Assembly: GCA_038210245.1 (NCBI GenBank)
Contig: JBBQWW010000018.1
Span: forward strand, 1-44,915
DNA length: 44,915 bases
Direction of reading: 5' to 3'
Source of the DNA: Bog-756 sp038210245
Lineage (GTDB): Bacteria > Actinomycetota > Acidimicrobiia > Acidimicrobiales > RAAP-2
Positions 16,087-23,886 of the stretch are shown here, piece after piece. Position numbers and translations under genes: made by a program. Every line of letters starts with the position of its first letter. Within the stretch, counting starts at the first letter, position 1. The notes beneath the pieces were generated by a model, which saw only the letters and a list, made by a program, of their open reading frames with translations, did not search any database and had not been told where the DNA came from.

Positions 16087-17052
16087 TCAGACGGTCAGCA
16101 GGTCCCGGGCCCCGGTGTCCGACGAGGGGTGCCGCAGCTTGGACATGGCCCGGGCCTCGATCTGCCGGATCCGCTCCCTGGTCAGGTTGAAGTGCTCCCC
16201 GACCTCCTCGAGCGTCCTCGGCTCACCACGGTCGAGTCCGAAGCGCAGACGGAGGATCTCCCGCTCCCGCTCGTCGAGGGGCGAGAGCAGCCGTCCGATC
16301 TCCTCGGGCAGCAACGAGACCGCAGCAACTTCGAAGGGTGATTCCGCGGAACGGTCCTCCACCACGTCGCCCAACTCGGCGTCGCCGTCCTCCCGCAGGG
16401 GCTCGGACAGGGACAGCGGCTCGGCCCGGAACCGCAGGGCCTCCACCAACTTGTCCTCGGGCATCTCGACCTCGGCACCCAGCTCGGCCAAGGTGGCGGG
16501 CCGGCCGTACTTGAGCTCCAGACGGGCCTGGGCCTTCTGCACCCGGGCCAGGGTGTCGCCGGCATGGACCGGGAGCCGGATGGTCCGCCCGGTATTGGCG
16601 ATGCCCCGGGTGATGGCCTGGCGAATCCACCAGGTGGCGTAAGTGGAGAACTTGAAGCCCTTGCGCCAGTCGAACTTCTCGACGGCGTGCATCAGGCCGA
16701 GGTTGCCCTCCTGGATGAGGTCCAGCAGAGGCAGACCGGAGGCTTGGTACTTCTTGGCGATGGACACCACCAGTCGGAGGTTGGACTGGACGAAGGTCTG
16801 CTGGGCACTCTCCCCCTGGAGGGTGGTCCGGCGCAGCTCACGCTTCTTCGCCGGGGTCAGCCCCTTCGGAGTCGACGCCAGCTGGGCGTCCGCCTCCCGA
16901 CCGGCTTCGATGGCCTGGGCCAGTCGGACTTCGTCGTCCTTGGTCAACAACGGATACTGGCCGATGTCGGTCAGATACAACCGAACCAGATCTTCGTCAT
17001 CTCGTTCGAGGCGCTCCTTAGCCAACTTCACCGGGTCCTTCGTTTTCCCCAC
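16087..17052 (-). CDS. sigma-70 family RNA polymerase sigma factor (SigA/SigB type)
   Basis: A 321-residue primary-like sigma factor. Region 1.2 is DEDLVRLYLTDIGQYPLL; region 2 has NLRLVVSIAKKYQASGLPLLDLIQEGN in pieces, then GFKFSTYATWWIRQAI, the -10 recognition helix; region 3 begins RLPVHAGDTLARVQKA; region 4 ends with the helix-turn-helix RTLEEVGEHFNLTRERIRQIE. It lacks the long acidic N terminus of the housekeeping SigA/HrdB, so it is more likely a group 2 factor such as SigB, though a short SigA cannot be ruled out from one window. The motifs for -10 melting are complete. It is a single gene with about 160 bases between it and the upstream gene. Confidence 0.92.
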   Translation of the reverse strand: MGKTKDPVKLAKERLERDDEDLVRLYLTDIGQYPLLTKDDEVRLAQAIEAGREADAQLASTPKGLTPAKKRELRRTTLQGESAQQTFVQSNLRLVVSIAKKYQASGLPLLDLIQEGNLGLMHAVEKFDWRKGFKFSTYATWWIRQAITRGIANTGRTIRLPVHAGDTLARVQKAQARLELKYGRPATLAELGAEVEMPEDKLVEALRFRAEPLSLSEPLREDGDAELGDVVEDRSAESPFEVAAVSLLPEEIGRLLSPLDEREREILRLRFGLDRGEPRTLEEVGEHFNLTRERIRQIEARAMSKLRHPSSDTGARDLLTV

Positions 17053-17213
17053 CAGGGTGGGGGACGGCCAACCCTCAGGAGCCCCTCGGTCGCAACCGGT
17101 GGTCAGTGCATCGGGTCTGGCGCTTTCGGGCGCAACGATTGCTGCTTTCCAAGTTTACCGGACGCGTCAAGCCCTTCAGACGTATACGCCCGGGCGGGAC
17201 CCTCCTGACGAGG

Positions 17214-17924
17214 TCAGTCCCCTGGTACGGGCCCCGGAACAGCCACGAGACCCGAGGTCGCCCCGGACCCCACCACCACCGATTCGAGGCGCTGGAGGAA
17301 CTCGTAGACGGCAGCCACGTCGTGAGGCCGGCTGACCAGGCGCTCCACCATCCGCTCTCCGGCGTGCCAGTCATCGATCTCGTCGTTGAGCGTCAGACGG
17401 AGGGCCCGGGCGACGGGTGCGTCGGTCATCGGGGTCACCACCCGGAGGTGCCGCTCGTAGGTGGTGACCAGCCGGGGCAGGACCACCCGGTAGAGCGCGG
17501 CCAGCCGGGGCAGGGCCCCGGGGTGGCCGAAGACGGCGTCGGCGGCCGGTGGCCAGGTCGATCCCGGGCCGTCGGCGGGAGGGGCCGACCCCGACAGGGC
17601 GGCGAAGAGCGCCGTGGTCGCCGCCGACGGGGTGGTCCACCCGTCGGGGTCGGCCCCGGCCAGTACGGGAAGGCGCTCGGCCCACAGCTCGGCGTGCCAG
17701 GCGTGGCGCATGCTCTGGGCGTCCAGGTGGACCTGGACAGAGGCGATGGGCATGTCGCTCACCCACTCCCCGAGCATCCGGTAGAGGGCGTGCTCGATCC
17801 ACCGGTACTCCCCCACCAGCGCGGCATTGGCCTCGAGGCTCAGGGGGGACACAGGCGGGGGATCGGCCAGGGCCGGTCCGACCGGCGCCCGCGCCCCGTC
17901 GGGGGGGAGTGAGAGGTCAGACAA
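17214..17924 (-). CDS. unknown helical protein, ferritin-like in appearance
   Basis: A 236-residue protein I cannot assign with certainty. It is almost wholly helical, with spaced acidic and histidine residues (YRWIEHALYRMLGEW, QSMRHAWHAELWAERLP, NDEIDDWHAGERMVERL) resembling the metal-ligand pattern of ferritin-like four-helix bundles. Conserved-looking Glu and His pairs could bind iron, but no canonical EXXH pair in the right frame is certain. The start is TTG at 17924, whose first eight bases overlap the end of nadE, so the two are translationally coupled. The Pro-rich first 25 residues are probably disordered. No signal peptide or membrane segment is seen. Confidence 0.7.
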   Translation of the reverse strand: MSDLSLPPDGARAPVGPALADPPPVSPLSLEANAALVGEYRWIEHALYRMLGEWVSDMPIASVQVHLDAQSMRHAWHAELWAERLPVLAGADPDGWTTPSAATTALFAALSGSAPPADGPGSTWPPAADAVFGHPGALPRLAALYRVVLPRLVTTYERHLRVVTPMTDAPVARALRLTLNDEIDDWHAGERMVERLVSRPHDVAAVYEFLQRLESVVVGSGATSGLVAVPGPVPGD

Positions 17925-19722
17925 CCGCCGGGGCCTCCCCGCTCGGGCCGTCGGCCGTCGCCGCGTCGGTGTCTGGTCCCGCCGGCTCCGACGCCGGGAT
18001 CGAGGGCCGACCGGTGCCTGGCGCCGCCGTGGACCGGTAGTGGTTGGTGATGGGCATCCGACGATCCTTACCGAAAGCCTTGCCAGAGATCCGGACCCCG
18101 GGAGGCATCTGGCGTCGTTTGTACTCGGCCCGGTCCACCAGTCCGACCACGCGCTCCACGGCGGCGGCGTCGAATCCGGCCGCGATCAAATCGTCGGCGG
18201 AGTGGTCACCCTCCACGTAGCCGGCCACCACCGGGTCGAGCACCGAGTACGGGGGCAGCGACTCATCGTCCCGCTGGTCCGGCCGGAGCTCGGCCGAGGG
18301 AGCCTTGGTCAGGACGGGCGCGGGGATGAGGTCGAAGTGGGCCAGGCGGTTGCGGTAACGGCACAGGGCGTAGACCAGCAGCTTGGGCACGTCCTTGATG
18401 ACGGCGAAGCCGCCGGCCGAGTCGCCGTAGAGGGTCGAGTAGCCGGTGGCCATCTCGCTCTTGTTGCCGGTGGTGAGCACGATCCATCCCCGTGCGTTGG
18501 AGAGGGCCATGAGCAGGACGCCCCGGATCCGGGACTGCAGGTTCTCGTCGGTGAGCCCGGTGGGCACCCCTCCGAGCAGGGGATGGAGCGAGGCGGCGAA
18601 GGCCTGGTGGGCCGGCTCGATGGCCACCGTGGCGATGTCGATGCCCAGATTGTCGGCCAGCGTCACCGCGTCGCCCACCGATCCGTCGCTCGAGTACCGC
18701 GAGGGCATGGTCACTCCGTGCACGTGATCGGGCCCGAGGGCGTCCACGGCCACCGCTGCCACCAGGGACGAATCGATGCCGCCGGAGAGCCCGATGACCG
18801 CGTCGGTGAACCCGTTCTTGGCCACGTAGTCGCGGGTTCCGAGCACCAGGGCCTGGTACACCTCGGCCTCGGGGTCGAGGACCCTCCCCAGCCCACCGAC
18901 GGCACGGGCGGCTCCGCCCGATCGGCTGGTGGCGGTGACCAGGATGGCTCCGACGGGACCGTCCTCGGGTAGGGCCTCCGCATCCACGTCCACGTCCACC
19001 ACCAGCACCTCCTCGGCGAACTGGGCGGCCGATCCCACCACCGACCCGTCGGACCCCATGACGAGGGAGGCCCCGTCGAAGACCAGCTCGTCCTGCCCGC
19101 CGACCTGGTTTACGTAGACGATGGCGCAGCCGGTCTCCGCCACGCGCTCGGCCAGCACAGCCAGCCGCTGCTCACGCCGGCCCTGTGAGTAGGGCGACGC
19201 GTTGAGGTTGACCAGCAGCCTGGCGCCGGCGGCGGCCTGGTCAGCCATGGGCCCCCCAGCGAACCACATGTCCTCGCAGATGGACATCCCGACCGGCACC
19301 CCGGCCACTACGAACCGGTCGGCGGGCCCCCGGCCCGGAGAGAACCAGCGCTGCTCGTCGAAGACCCCGTAGTTGGGCAGCAGCCGCTTGAAGTAGCGGC
19401 CCCGTACGGTGCCCTCGGCGCACAGGGCGGCGGCGTTCACCAGGTGGCCGTGGGCATCGATGTCGACATACCCGATCACGGCGGCGCAGGGCCCGCAGGC
19501 CGCGGTGATCCGGGCGAACACGGCCAGGTTGTCGGCCACGAACTTCGGGCGGCTCAGCAGGTCCTCGGGCGGATAGCCCGTCACGGTGAGCTCGGGGAAC
19601 ACGGCCAGATCCGCCCCGTCCGACTCCGCCCGGGCCAACGCGGCCAGCACCCGCTCGGCGTTCCCGTCCAGGTCGCCGACCACGGTGTTGACCTGGCAGG
19701 CGGCCACGCGCACTCGACCCAT
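17917..19722 (-). CDS. nadE: glutamine-dependent NAD+ synthetase
   Basis: A 601-residue two-domain enzyme that amidates nicotinic acid adenine dinucleotide to NAD+. The N-terminal nitrilase-type glutaminase has the full triad: Glu44 in FPELTVTGY, Lys112 in YFKRLLPNYG and Cys149 in SICEDMWF. The C-terminal ATP-pyrophosphatase domain has SGGIDSS at residues 313-319, then TGNKSEMATGYSTLYGD. The glutaminase supplies ammonia through a tunnel to the synthetase site. Length is slightly shorter than the 680 residues of the M. tuberculosis enzyme, closer to the common bacterial type. The last 40 residues are a Pro/Ala tail. Its end overlaps the helical unknown gene. Confidence 0.95.
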   Translation of the reverse strand: MGRVRVAACQVNTVVGDLDGNAERVLAALARAESDGADLAVFPELTVTGYPPEDLLSRPKFVADNLAVFARITAACGPCAAVIGYVDIDAHGHLVNAAALCAEGTVRGRYFKRLLPNYGVFDEQRWFSPGRGPADRFVVAGVPVGMSICEDMWFAGGPMADQAAAGARLLVNLNASPYSQGRREQRLAVLAERVAETGCAIVYVNQVGGQDELVFDGASLVMGSDGSVVGSAAQFAEEVLVVDVDVDAEALPEDGPVGAILVTATSRSGGAARAVGGLGRVLDPEAEVYQALVLGTRDYVAKNGFTDAVIGLSGGIDSSLVAAVAVDALGPDHVHGVTMPSRYSSDGSVGDAVTLADNLGIDIATVAIEPAHQAFAASLHPLLGGVPTGLTDENLQSRIRGVLLMALSNARGWIVLTTGNKSEMATGYSTLYGDSAGGFAVIKDVPKLLVYALCRYRNRLAHFDLIPAPVLTKAPSAELRPDQRDDESLPPYSVLDPVVAGYVEGDHSADDLIAAGFDAAAVERVVGLVDRAEYKRRQMPPGVRISGKAFGKDRRMPITNHYRSTAAPGTGRPSIPASEPAGPDTDAATADGPSGEAPAVV

Positions 19723-20102
19723 AGGCCCAGCCTATCGGCGGCCGCCGCCAGGCCTTTTCCCCCATCCGACCGGAACCGGCCCGCCCCGCCACCGGAACGC
19801 TGAGGTGTTCATCGTCCGTTCACAATTGGGTAAAGGGGCAGAAACGGCCCGCTGCGATAATGACCGGGCCAGTCCAAACCACCTGCTCATGGCCCCTGCG
19901 CCGTTGCCTCGGCCCGGGGTCAATCCCCGGTGGGCTGCCCGGAGTGGGGATGATGAGGCGTCGCCGAGGGGAGTGCGGAGGGCTCCTGGCGGGCGTCTCG
20001 GTGGGTGACGGGGTAGGAAGGACAGAGTAGGACGTTGGTCTGCGCCACCGCAGGCCGGTAGTGATGAAGCGAGCAGTCGCAGTTGAGCAGTCAGGAGTAG
20101 CC
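19723..20102. other. upstream region of glnII with long structured leader
   Basis: A 380-base gap divergent between nadE and the GSII gene. The first 100 bases hold the AT-richer promoter zone (see the separate site). If transcription starts near 19868 the mRNA has a leader of about 235 bases. It contains a perfect hairpin CCGGGG-TCAAT-CCCCGG at 19914-19930 and several further GC-rich inverted pairs, and ends with AGGAG before the ATG. I do not recognise a known riboswitch. Confidence 0.5.
19819..19861 (+). promoter_or_regulatory. glnII promoter with GlnR-box-like array
   Basis: TTCAC (19819), GTAAA (19830) and GAAAC (19841) are spaced exactly 11 bases apart. GTAAA-N6-GAAAC fits the actinobacterial GlnR box (gTnAc-N6-GaAAc) with one mismatch. 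A -10-like GATAAT preceded by TGC lies at 19856-19861. No good -35 hexamer is present; the array occupies its place, as expected for an activator-dependent promoter. Role assigned by inference from the downstream gene. Confidence 0.6.
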
Positions 20103-21113
20103 ATGCCCTATCAAGCTGAATACATCTGGATCGACGGGACCGAGCCCTCCCCCCTCCTCCGCAGCAAGACCAAGGTCGTCGCCGACGGCGAGGAGCCGGG
20201 CATCTGGGGTTTCGACGGATCCAGCACCAACCAGGCCCTCGGCCACGACTCCGACTGCGTCCTCCGACCGGTCTTCGTGGTCCCCGACCCCCTGCGCGGC
20301 CCCAACGACAAGCTGGTCATGTGTGAGGTCGAGCTGACCGACTTCACCCCCCACCCCACCAACACCCGGGCCCGGCTGCGGGCGGTGGTGGAGAAGTTCG
20401 GTGATCAGGAGCCGATGTTCGGCATCGAACAGGAGTACACCTTCTTCAAGGACGGCCGGCCCCTCGGCTGGCCCCCCGTCGGCTACCCGGCCCCCCAGGG
20501 CCCCTACTACTGCGGGGTGGGCGGCGACAAGATGCCCGGCCGCGAGATCGTCGAACTCCACACGGCGGCGTGCATCGACGCCGGCATCGGCATCGAGGGC
20601 ACCAACGCCGAGGTCATGATGGGCCAGTGGGAGTTCCAGGTCGGGGTCCTCTCCCCCCTCGACGTCTCCGACCACCTGTGGGTGGCCCGGTGGCTCCTCT
20701 TCCGGATCGCCGAGGACTTCGGGGTGTACGCCACACTCGAGCCCAAGCCCATTCTGGGCGACTGGAACGGGGCCGGGGCCCACACCAACTTCTCCACCCG
20801 GGCCATGCGCGAGGAGGGCGGCTGGGACGCCATCATCGCCGGCTGCGAGGCCATCGGGAAACGGGTCGATGAGCACATCGCCGTCTACGGCGTGGGCATC
20901 GAGAGTCGCCTGACCGGGGCCCACGAGACCGCCCACTTCACCACGTTCAGCTACGGGACCTCGGACCGCGGTGCTTCCATCCGCATCCCGTGGGCCGTGG
21001 CCAAGGCCAAGAAGGGATGGCTGGAAGACCGGCGGCCCAACGCCAACATGGACCCCTACCTGGTCACTGCCATCATCACCGAGACCGTCTGCACAGACGC
21101 GGCGGGAGGCTGA
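20103..21113 (+). CDS. glnII: glutamine synthetase, type II (eukaryotic-like)
   Basis: A 336-residue GSII that makes glutamine from glutamate, ammonia and ATP. Motifs of the family are all present: IWGFDGSSTNQA, FGIEQEYTFF with the metal-binding glutamates, NAEVMMGQWEFQVG, NGAGAHTNFST for ATP and ammonia binding, and EDRRPNANMDPY. The length is that of bacterial GSII, much shorter than GSI. GSII is heat-labile, not adenylylated, and usually induced under nitrogen limitation. The ATG at 20103 follows CAGGAG by six bases; upstream in-frame starts add residues with no similarity. It stands before GSI-alpha and a GlnR-like regulator, with a GlnR-box-like array in front of it. Confidence 0.95.
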   Translation: MPYQAEYIWIDGTEPSPLLRSKTKVVADGEEPGIWGFDGSSTNQALGHDSDCVLRPVFVVPDPLRGPNDKLVMCEVELTDFTPHPTNTRARLRAVVEKFGDQEPMFGIEQEYTFFKDGRPLGWPPVGYPAPQGPYYCGVGGDKMPGREIVELHTAACIDAGIGIEGTNAEVMMGQWEFQVGVLSPLDVSDHLWVARWLLFRIAEDFGVYATLEPKPILGDWNGAGAHTNFSTRAMREEGGWDAIIAGCEAIGKRVDEHIAVYGVGIESRLTGAHETAHFTTFSYGTSDRGASIRIPWAVAKAKKGWLEDRRPNANMDPYLVTAIITETVCTDAAGG

Positions 21114-21183
21114 CCGGCGACGGGGGCCACGGGCTGCCTTCCCCCCCTGGCACGCCCCACCGCCCCTGGTCGCCGTCGGCTTC

Positions 21184-21225
21184 GGTGGACAGAGCCGGGT
21201 TCACCCCAACCCGGCTCTGTCCACC
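21184..21225 (+). terminator. 18-bp perfect hairpin after glnII
   Basis: The sequence at 21184-21201 (begins GGTGGACAGAGCC) is the exact reverse complement of 21208-21225, with a six-base loop CACCCC. It starts 70 bases after the glnII stop codon and lies about 40 bases before the proposed glnA promoter. No T tract follows. An 18-pair perfect stem is exceptional for this window, so a strong terminator or RNA-stability element is likely. Confidence 0.8.
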
Positions 21226-21240
21226 CCTTACGCCGCCCGA

Positions 21241-21269
21241 TCGACCGACCCCTGGCGAACTGCGACAAT
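21241..21269 (+). promoter_or_regulatory. promoter of glnA (GSI-alpha)
   Basis: A -35 TCGACC (21241-21246) and a -10 GACAAT (21264-21269) are 17 bases apart, with an extended TGC before the -10. The stretch CTGCGACAATGAC is nearly the same as CTGCGATAATGAC at the glnII promoter. The start site would be near 21276, about 54 bases before the ATG. No GlnR-like box is visible here. Confidence 0.5.
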
Positions 21270-21329
21270 GACACCATCAGCCCCGACCCCCGCCCCACGA
21301 ATCCGATTCCCTCGGAGGTGCCTGGCCCC

Positions 21330-22694
21330 ATGAGGAGTCAAGAGGAGTACGTCCTCCGGACGGTCGAGGAGCGCGGCATCCGGTTCGTCCAGCTGTGGTT
21401 CACCGACGTGCTGGGCACCCCCAAGACCTTCTCCATCACCCCCGCCGAACTCGAGAACGCCCTCGACGAGGGGATGACCTTCGACGGGTCGGCCATCGAC
21501 GGCTTCAGCCGGGTGCAGGAGAGCGACGTCCTGGCCCGGCCGGACGCCAACACGTTCCAGCTCCTCCCCTGGCACGGGCACGGGCAGCCCGGGTTCAACG
21601 GGGACGCCCCCGAGGCCCAGGTGGCCCGGGTCTTCTGCGACGTCGTCGACCTCGACGGATCGCCCTTCCAGGGCGATCCTCGCCACGTCCTGCGCCGGGC
21701 CCTCGACCGGGCCCACGACCTCGGGTTCACCTTCTATGCGGCCCCGGAGATCGAATTCTTCTACTTCGCCGACGGGGATCCCTCCAAGCCGCCGGCGACC
21801 CTCGACTCCGGCTCGTACTTCGAGTTGACGGTGGCCGACCGGGCCAGCGACATCCGCCAGCGCACCGTGCTGACCCTCGAGGAGATGGGCATTCCCGTCG
21901 AGCACGCCCAGCACGAGGACTCGCCCAGCCAGCACGAGATTGACCTCCGCTACACCGACGCCCTGACCATGGCCGACACGGTGATGACCGTGCGACTGGT
22001 GGTGAAGGAGATGGCCCGCCAGCAGGGCGTGTTCGCTAGCTTCATGCCCAAGCCCCTGGCCGGCGTACAGGGATCGGGCATGCACACCCACATGTCCCTG
22101 TTCCGCGGGGACACCAACGCCTTCGTCGACCTGGAGCGCCCCGGTGGGCTGTCCGAGGTGGCCGAGGGGTTCATCGCCGGCCTGCTCCGGCATGCTCCCG
22201 AGATCACCGCGGTGACCAATCAGTGGGTGAACTCCTACAAGCGCCTGGTCTCGGGTTACGAGGCCCCCATCCACGTGTCGTGGGCCCGCAACAACCGCTC
22301 CGCTCTGGTGCGGGTGCCCGTGGTCAAGCCGAACAAGTTCGAGTCGACCCGGGTGGAGTACCGGTCTCCCGACAGCGCCTGCAACCCCTACCTGGCCTTC
22401 GCCGTCATCCTGGCCGCCGGTCTGGAGGGGATCGAGAAGGGCTACGACCTGCCCCCCGAGGCGGACGCCAACCTCTTCGCCCTCAGCCCCGAGGAGCTGG
22501 CCAACAAAGGCATCCTCCACCTGCCGGGCAGCCTGCACGAGGCCCTGGGCCTGATGGAGACCTCCGAGCTCCTCGCCTCCACCCTCGGTGAGCATGTCTT
22601 CGAGTGGTTCATCCGCAACAAGCGCAGGGAGTGGGCCGAGTACAAGTCCCACGTGACCCAGTTCGAGTTGGACCGCTACTTTCCACTGCTGTAG
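21330..22694 (+). CDS. glnA: glutamine synthetase type I, alpha subgroup
   Basis: A 454-residue GSI. The beta-grasp N-terminal part has FVQLWFTDVLGTPKTFSI and FDGSAIDGF; the catalytic part has PEIEFFYF, HEIDLRYTDAL, GVFASFMPKPLAGVQGSGMH in pieces, VNSYKRLVSGYEAP and VEYRSPDSACNPYLAF. At the site of regulatory adenylylation in GSI-beta (NLYDLP), this protein reads NLFALSP: the target tyrosine is a phenylalanine, so it cannot be adenylylated. GSI-alpha enzymes of this kind are instead inhibited by feedback or by partner proteins. The ATG at 21330 is preceded by GGAGG 11 bases upstream. The gene follows GSII after a strong hairpin and has its own promoter. Confidence 0.95.
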   Translation: MRSQEEYVLRTVEERGIRFVQLWFTDVLGTPKTFSITPAELENALDEGMTFDGSAIDGFSRVQESDVLARPDANTFQLLPWHGHGQPGFNGDAPEAQVARVFCDVVDLDGSPFQGDPRHVLRRALDRAHDLGFTFYAAPEIEFFYFADGDPSKPPATLDSGSYFELTVADRASDIRQRTVLTLEEMGIPVEHAQHEDSPSQHEIDLRYTDALTMADTVMTVRLVVKEMARQQGVFASFMPKPLAGVQGSGMHTHMSLFRGDTNAFVDLERPGGLSEVAEGFIAGLLRHAPEITAVTNQWVNSYKRLVSGYEAPIHVSWARNNRSALVRVPVVKPNKFESTRVEYRSPDSACNPYLAFAVILAAGLEGIEKGYDLPPEADANLFALSPEELANKGILHLPGSLHEALGLMETSELLASTLGEHVFEWFIRNKRREWAEYKSHVTQFELDRYFPLL

Positions 22695-22745
22695 CCAGGC
22701 TCACCGGACCCGTTGGCGACCCGAAAGGAAGGGGGGAAGAGCACC

Positions 22746-23426
22746 ATGGAACCGTTGCTGTGCTTCCCCGCCGTCCCGCCGGCGTCGGTGATCGGGGTCC
22801 TCGACCGGTCGGGCTATCCCTGGAGGGGCATCGACAAGCCCGAGGCGGCCGAGATCGACGAGCCCGAGGACGGGTGGTCGGGTGCTGTCATCTGCAGCAA
22901 CGAGGATCCCGTCGGGGCCTTCCTGCTCTGTCGGCACCTCCGCAAACGGGAGGTGCCCCTGGCCCCGGTCATGGTGGTGGTCCCGCTGGAGCAGCTCGGC
23001 GAGTTGGAGTTGCGGGAGGACCTCTTCGATGACCTCTGCCTGGAGCCCGTCAACCCCGACGAGCTGAGCGCGCGACTGGCCCATCTCTTCTGGCGTACCG
23101 GCCGCGGTCTCCGGCCCGACCTGCTGGAACACGGCCCCCTGATCCTCAACCTCGAGACCTACCAGGCCGCAGTGGCCGGCAAGGTCCTGGACCTGACCTA
23201 CATGGAGTACGAGTTGCTCCGCTTCCTGGCCGCCCGGCCCGGCAAGGTATTCACCCGCGAGACCCTCCTCAGCCGGGTGTGGGGGTACGAGTACTACGGA
23301 GGCGCCCGCACCGTCGATGTCCACGTCCGGCGGCTCCGGGCCAAGCTGGGCGAAGAGCACGCCCACCTGATCCAGACCGTCCGATCGGTGGGCTACCGGT
23401 TCGGCCAGACCAACTGGACGCCGTAG
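22746..23426 (+). CDS. glnR: GlnR-like OmpR-family orphan regulator
   Basis: A 226-residue regulator: a degenerate receiver domain (residues 1-120) and an OmpR-type winged helix (130-220). The DNA-binding part reads LDLTYMEYELLRFLA, VFTRETLLSRVWGYEYYGGARTVDVHVRRLR in pieces, closely resembling actinobacterial GlnR (LDLTYKEFELLKYLA, WGYDFFGGTRTVDVHVRRLR). In the receiver, the phosphoacceptor position reads GAVICSNEDP, with serine/asparagine where aspartate would be, so it is unlikely to be phosphorylated; GlnR is known as an atypical, unphosphorylated receiver. It starts at the ATG at 22746 after AAGGAAGGGGGG. It lies 51 bases behind glnA, supporting a nitrogen role; MtrA-like or other orphan function is the alternative. 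Confidence 0.8.
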   Translation: MEPLLCFPAVPPASVIGVLDRSGYPWRGIDKPEAAEIDEPEDGWSGAVICSNEDPVGAFLLCRHLRKREVPLAPVMVVVPLEQLGELELREDLFDDLCLEPVNPDELSARLAHLFWRTGRGLRPDLLEHGPLILNLETYQAAVAGKVLDLTYMEYELLRFLAARPGKVFTRETLLSRVWGYEYYGGARTVDVHVRRLRAKLGEEHAHLIQTVRSVGYRFGQTNWTP

Positions 23427-23442
23427 CCCGTAGGGGGTCCCG

Positions 23443-23808
23443 TCATCCGGGTCGGTAGGCCCACACCTCGACCTCGACCTCGGCGCCCAGGGGAAGGGCG
23501 GCCACCCCGACCACCGAACGGGCCGGACGGTGCTCCCCGAAGAAGGCGCCGTAGGCCTCGTTGACGGCGGCGTAGCCACCCATGTCGGTGACGAACACCA
23601 GGGTCTTGACCACGTCGGCGGTCCCGGCCCCGTGCTCGGCCAACAGACGCCCGGCGTTGGCCAGGGCCTGGCTGAGCTGCGCGGGTGCCCCACCCGCCAC
23701 CAGCGTGGGCGGACCGTCGGTGGCGCTGGCCAGGCCCAACTGGCCGGACGTGATCAGCCACGGTCCGGCGGTGACGATGGGGGTGTAGGGGCCGATCGGT
23801 GTACTCAT
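23443..23808 (-). CDS. ridA: RidA/YjgF/YER057c family deaminase
   Basis: A 121-residue RidA-type protein starting MSTPIGPYTPIVTAGPWLI. The family features are visible: GPYTPIV and the ITSGQLGL strand near the N terminus, then VVKTLVFVTDMGGYAAVNEAYGAFF, and the imine-binding arginine in PARSVVGVAALPLGAEVEVEV with the glutamates near the end. RidA enzymes hydrolyse reactive 2-aminoacrylate and related enamines released by PLP enzymes. The ATG at 23808 has GAGG eight bases before it and is preferred over an in-frame GTG nine bases upstream. It lies downstream of the molybdopterin fusion on the same strand and converges with glnR. Confidence 0.9.
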   Translation of the reverse strand: MSTPIGPYTPIVTAGPWLITSGQLGLASATDGPPTLVAGGAPAQLSQALANAGRLLAEHGAGTADVVKTLVFVTDMGGYAAVNEAYGAFFGEHRPARSVVGVAALPLGAEVEVEVWAYRPG

Positions 23809-23886
23809 GGGCTGCACCTCGAGAGCAGGGGGAGTGCGACGGACGGTCAGCCTAACGAACCGTCCCGCAGCCCACCGGAGCCGAGC

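Noticed and set aside
19868..20102. Known glutamine riboswitch (glnA motif) before glnII
   Set aside because: I could not align the leader to the cyanobacterial glnA/downstream-peptide consensus; only generic hairpins are visible.
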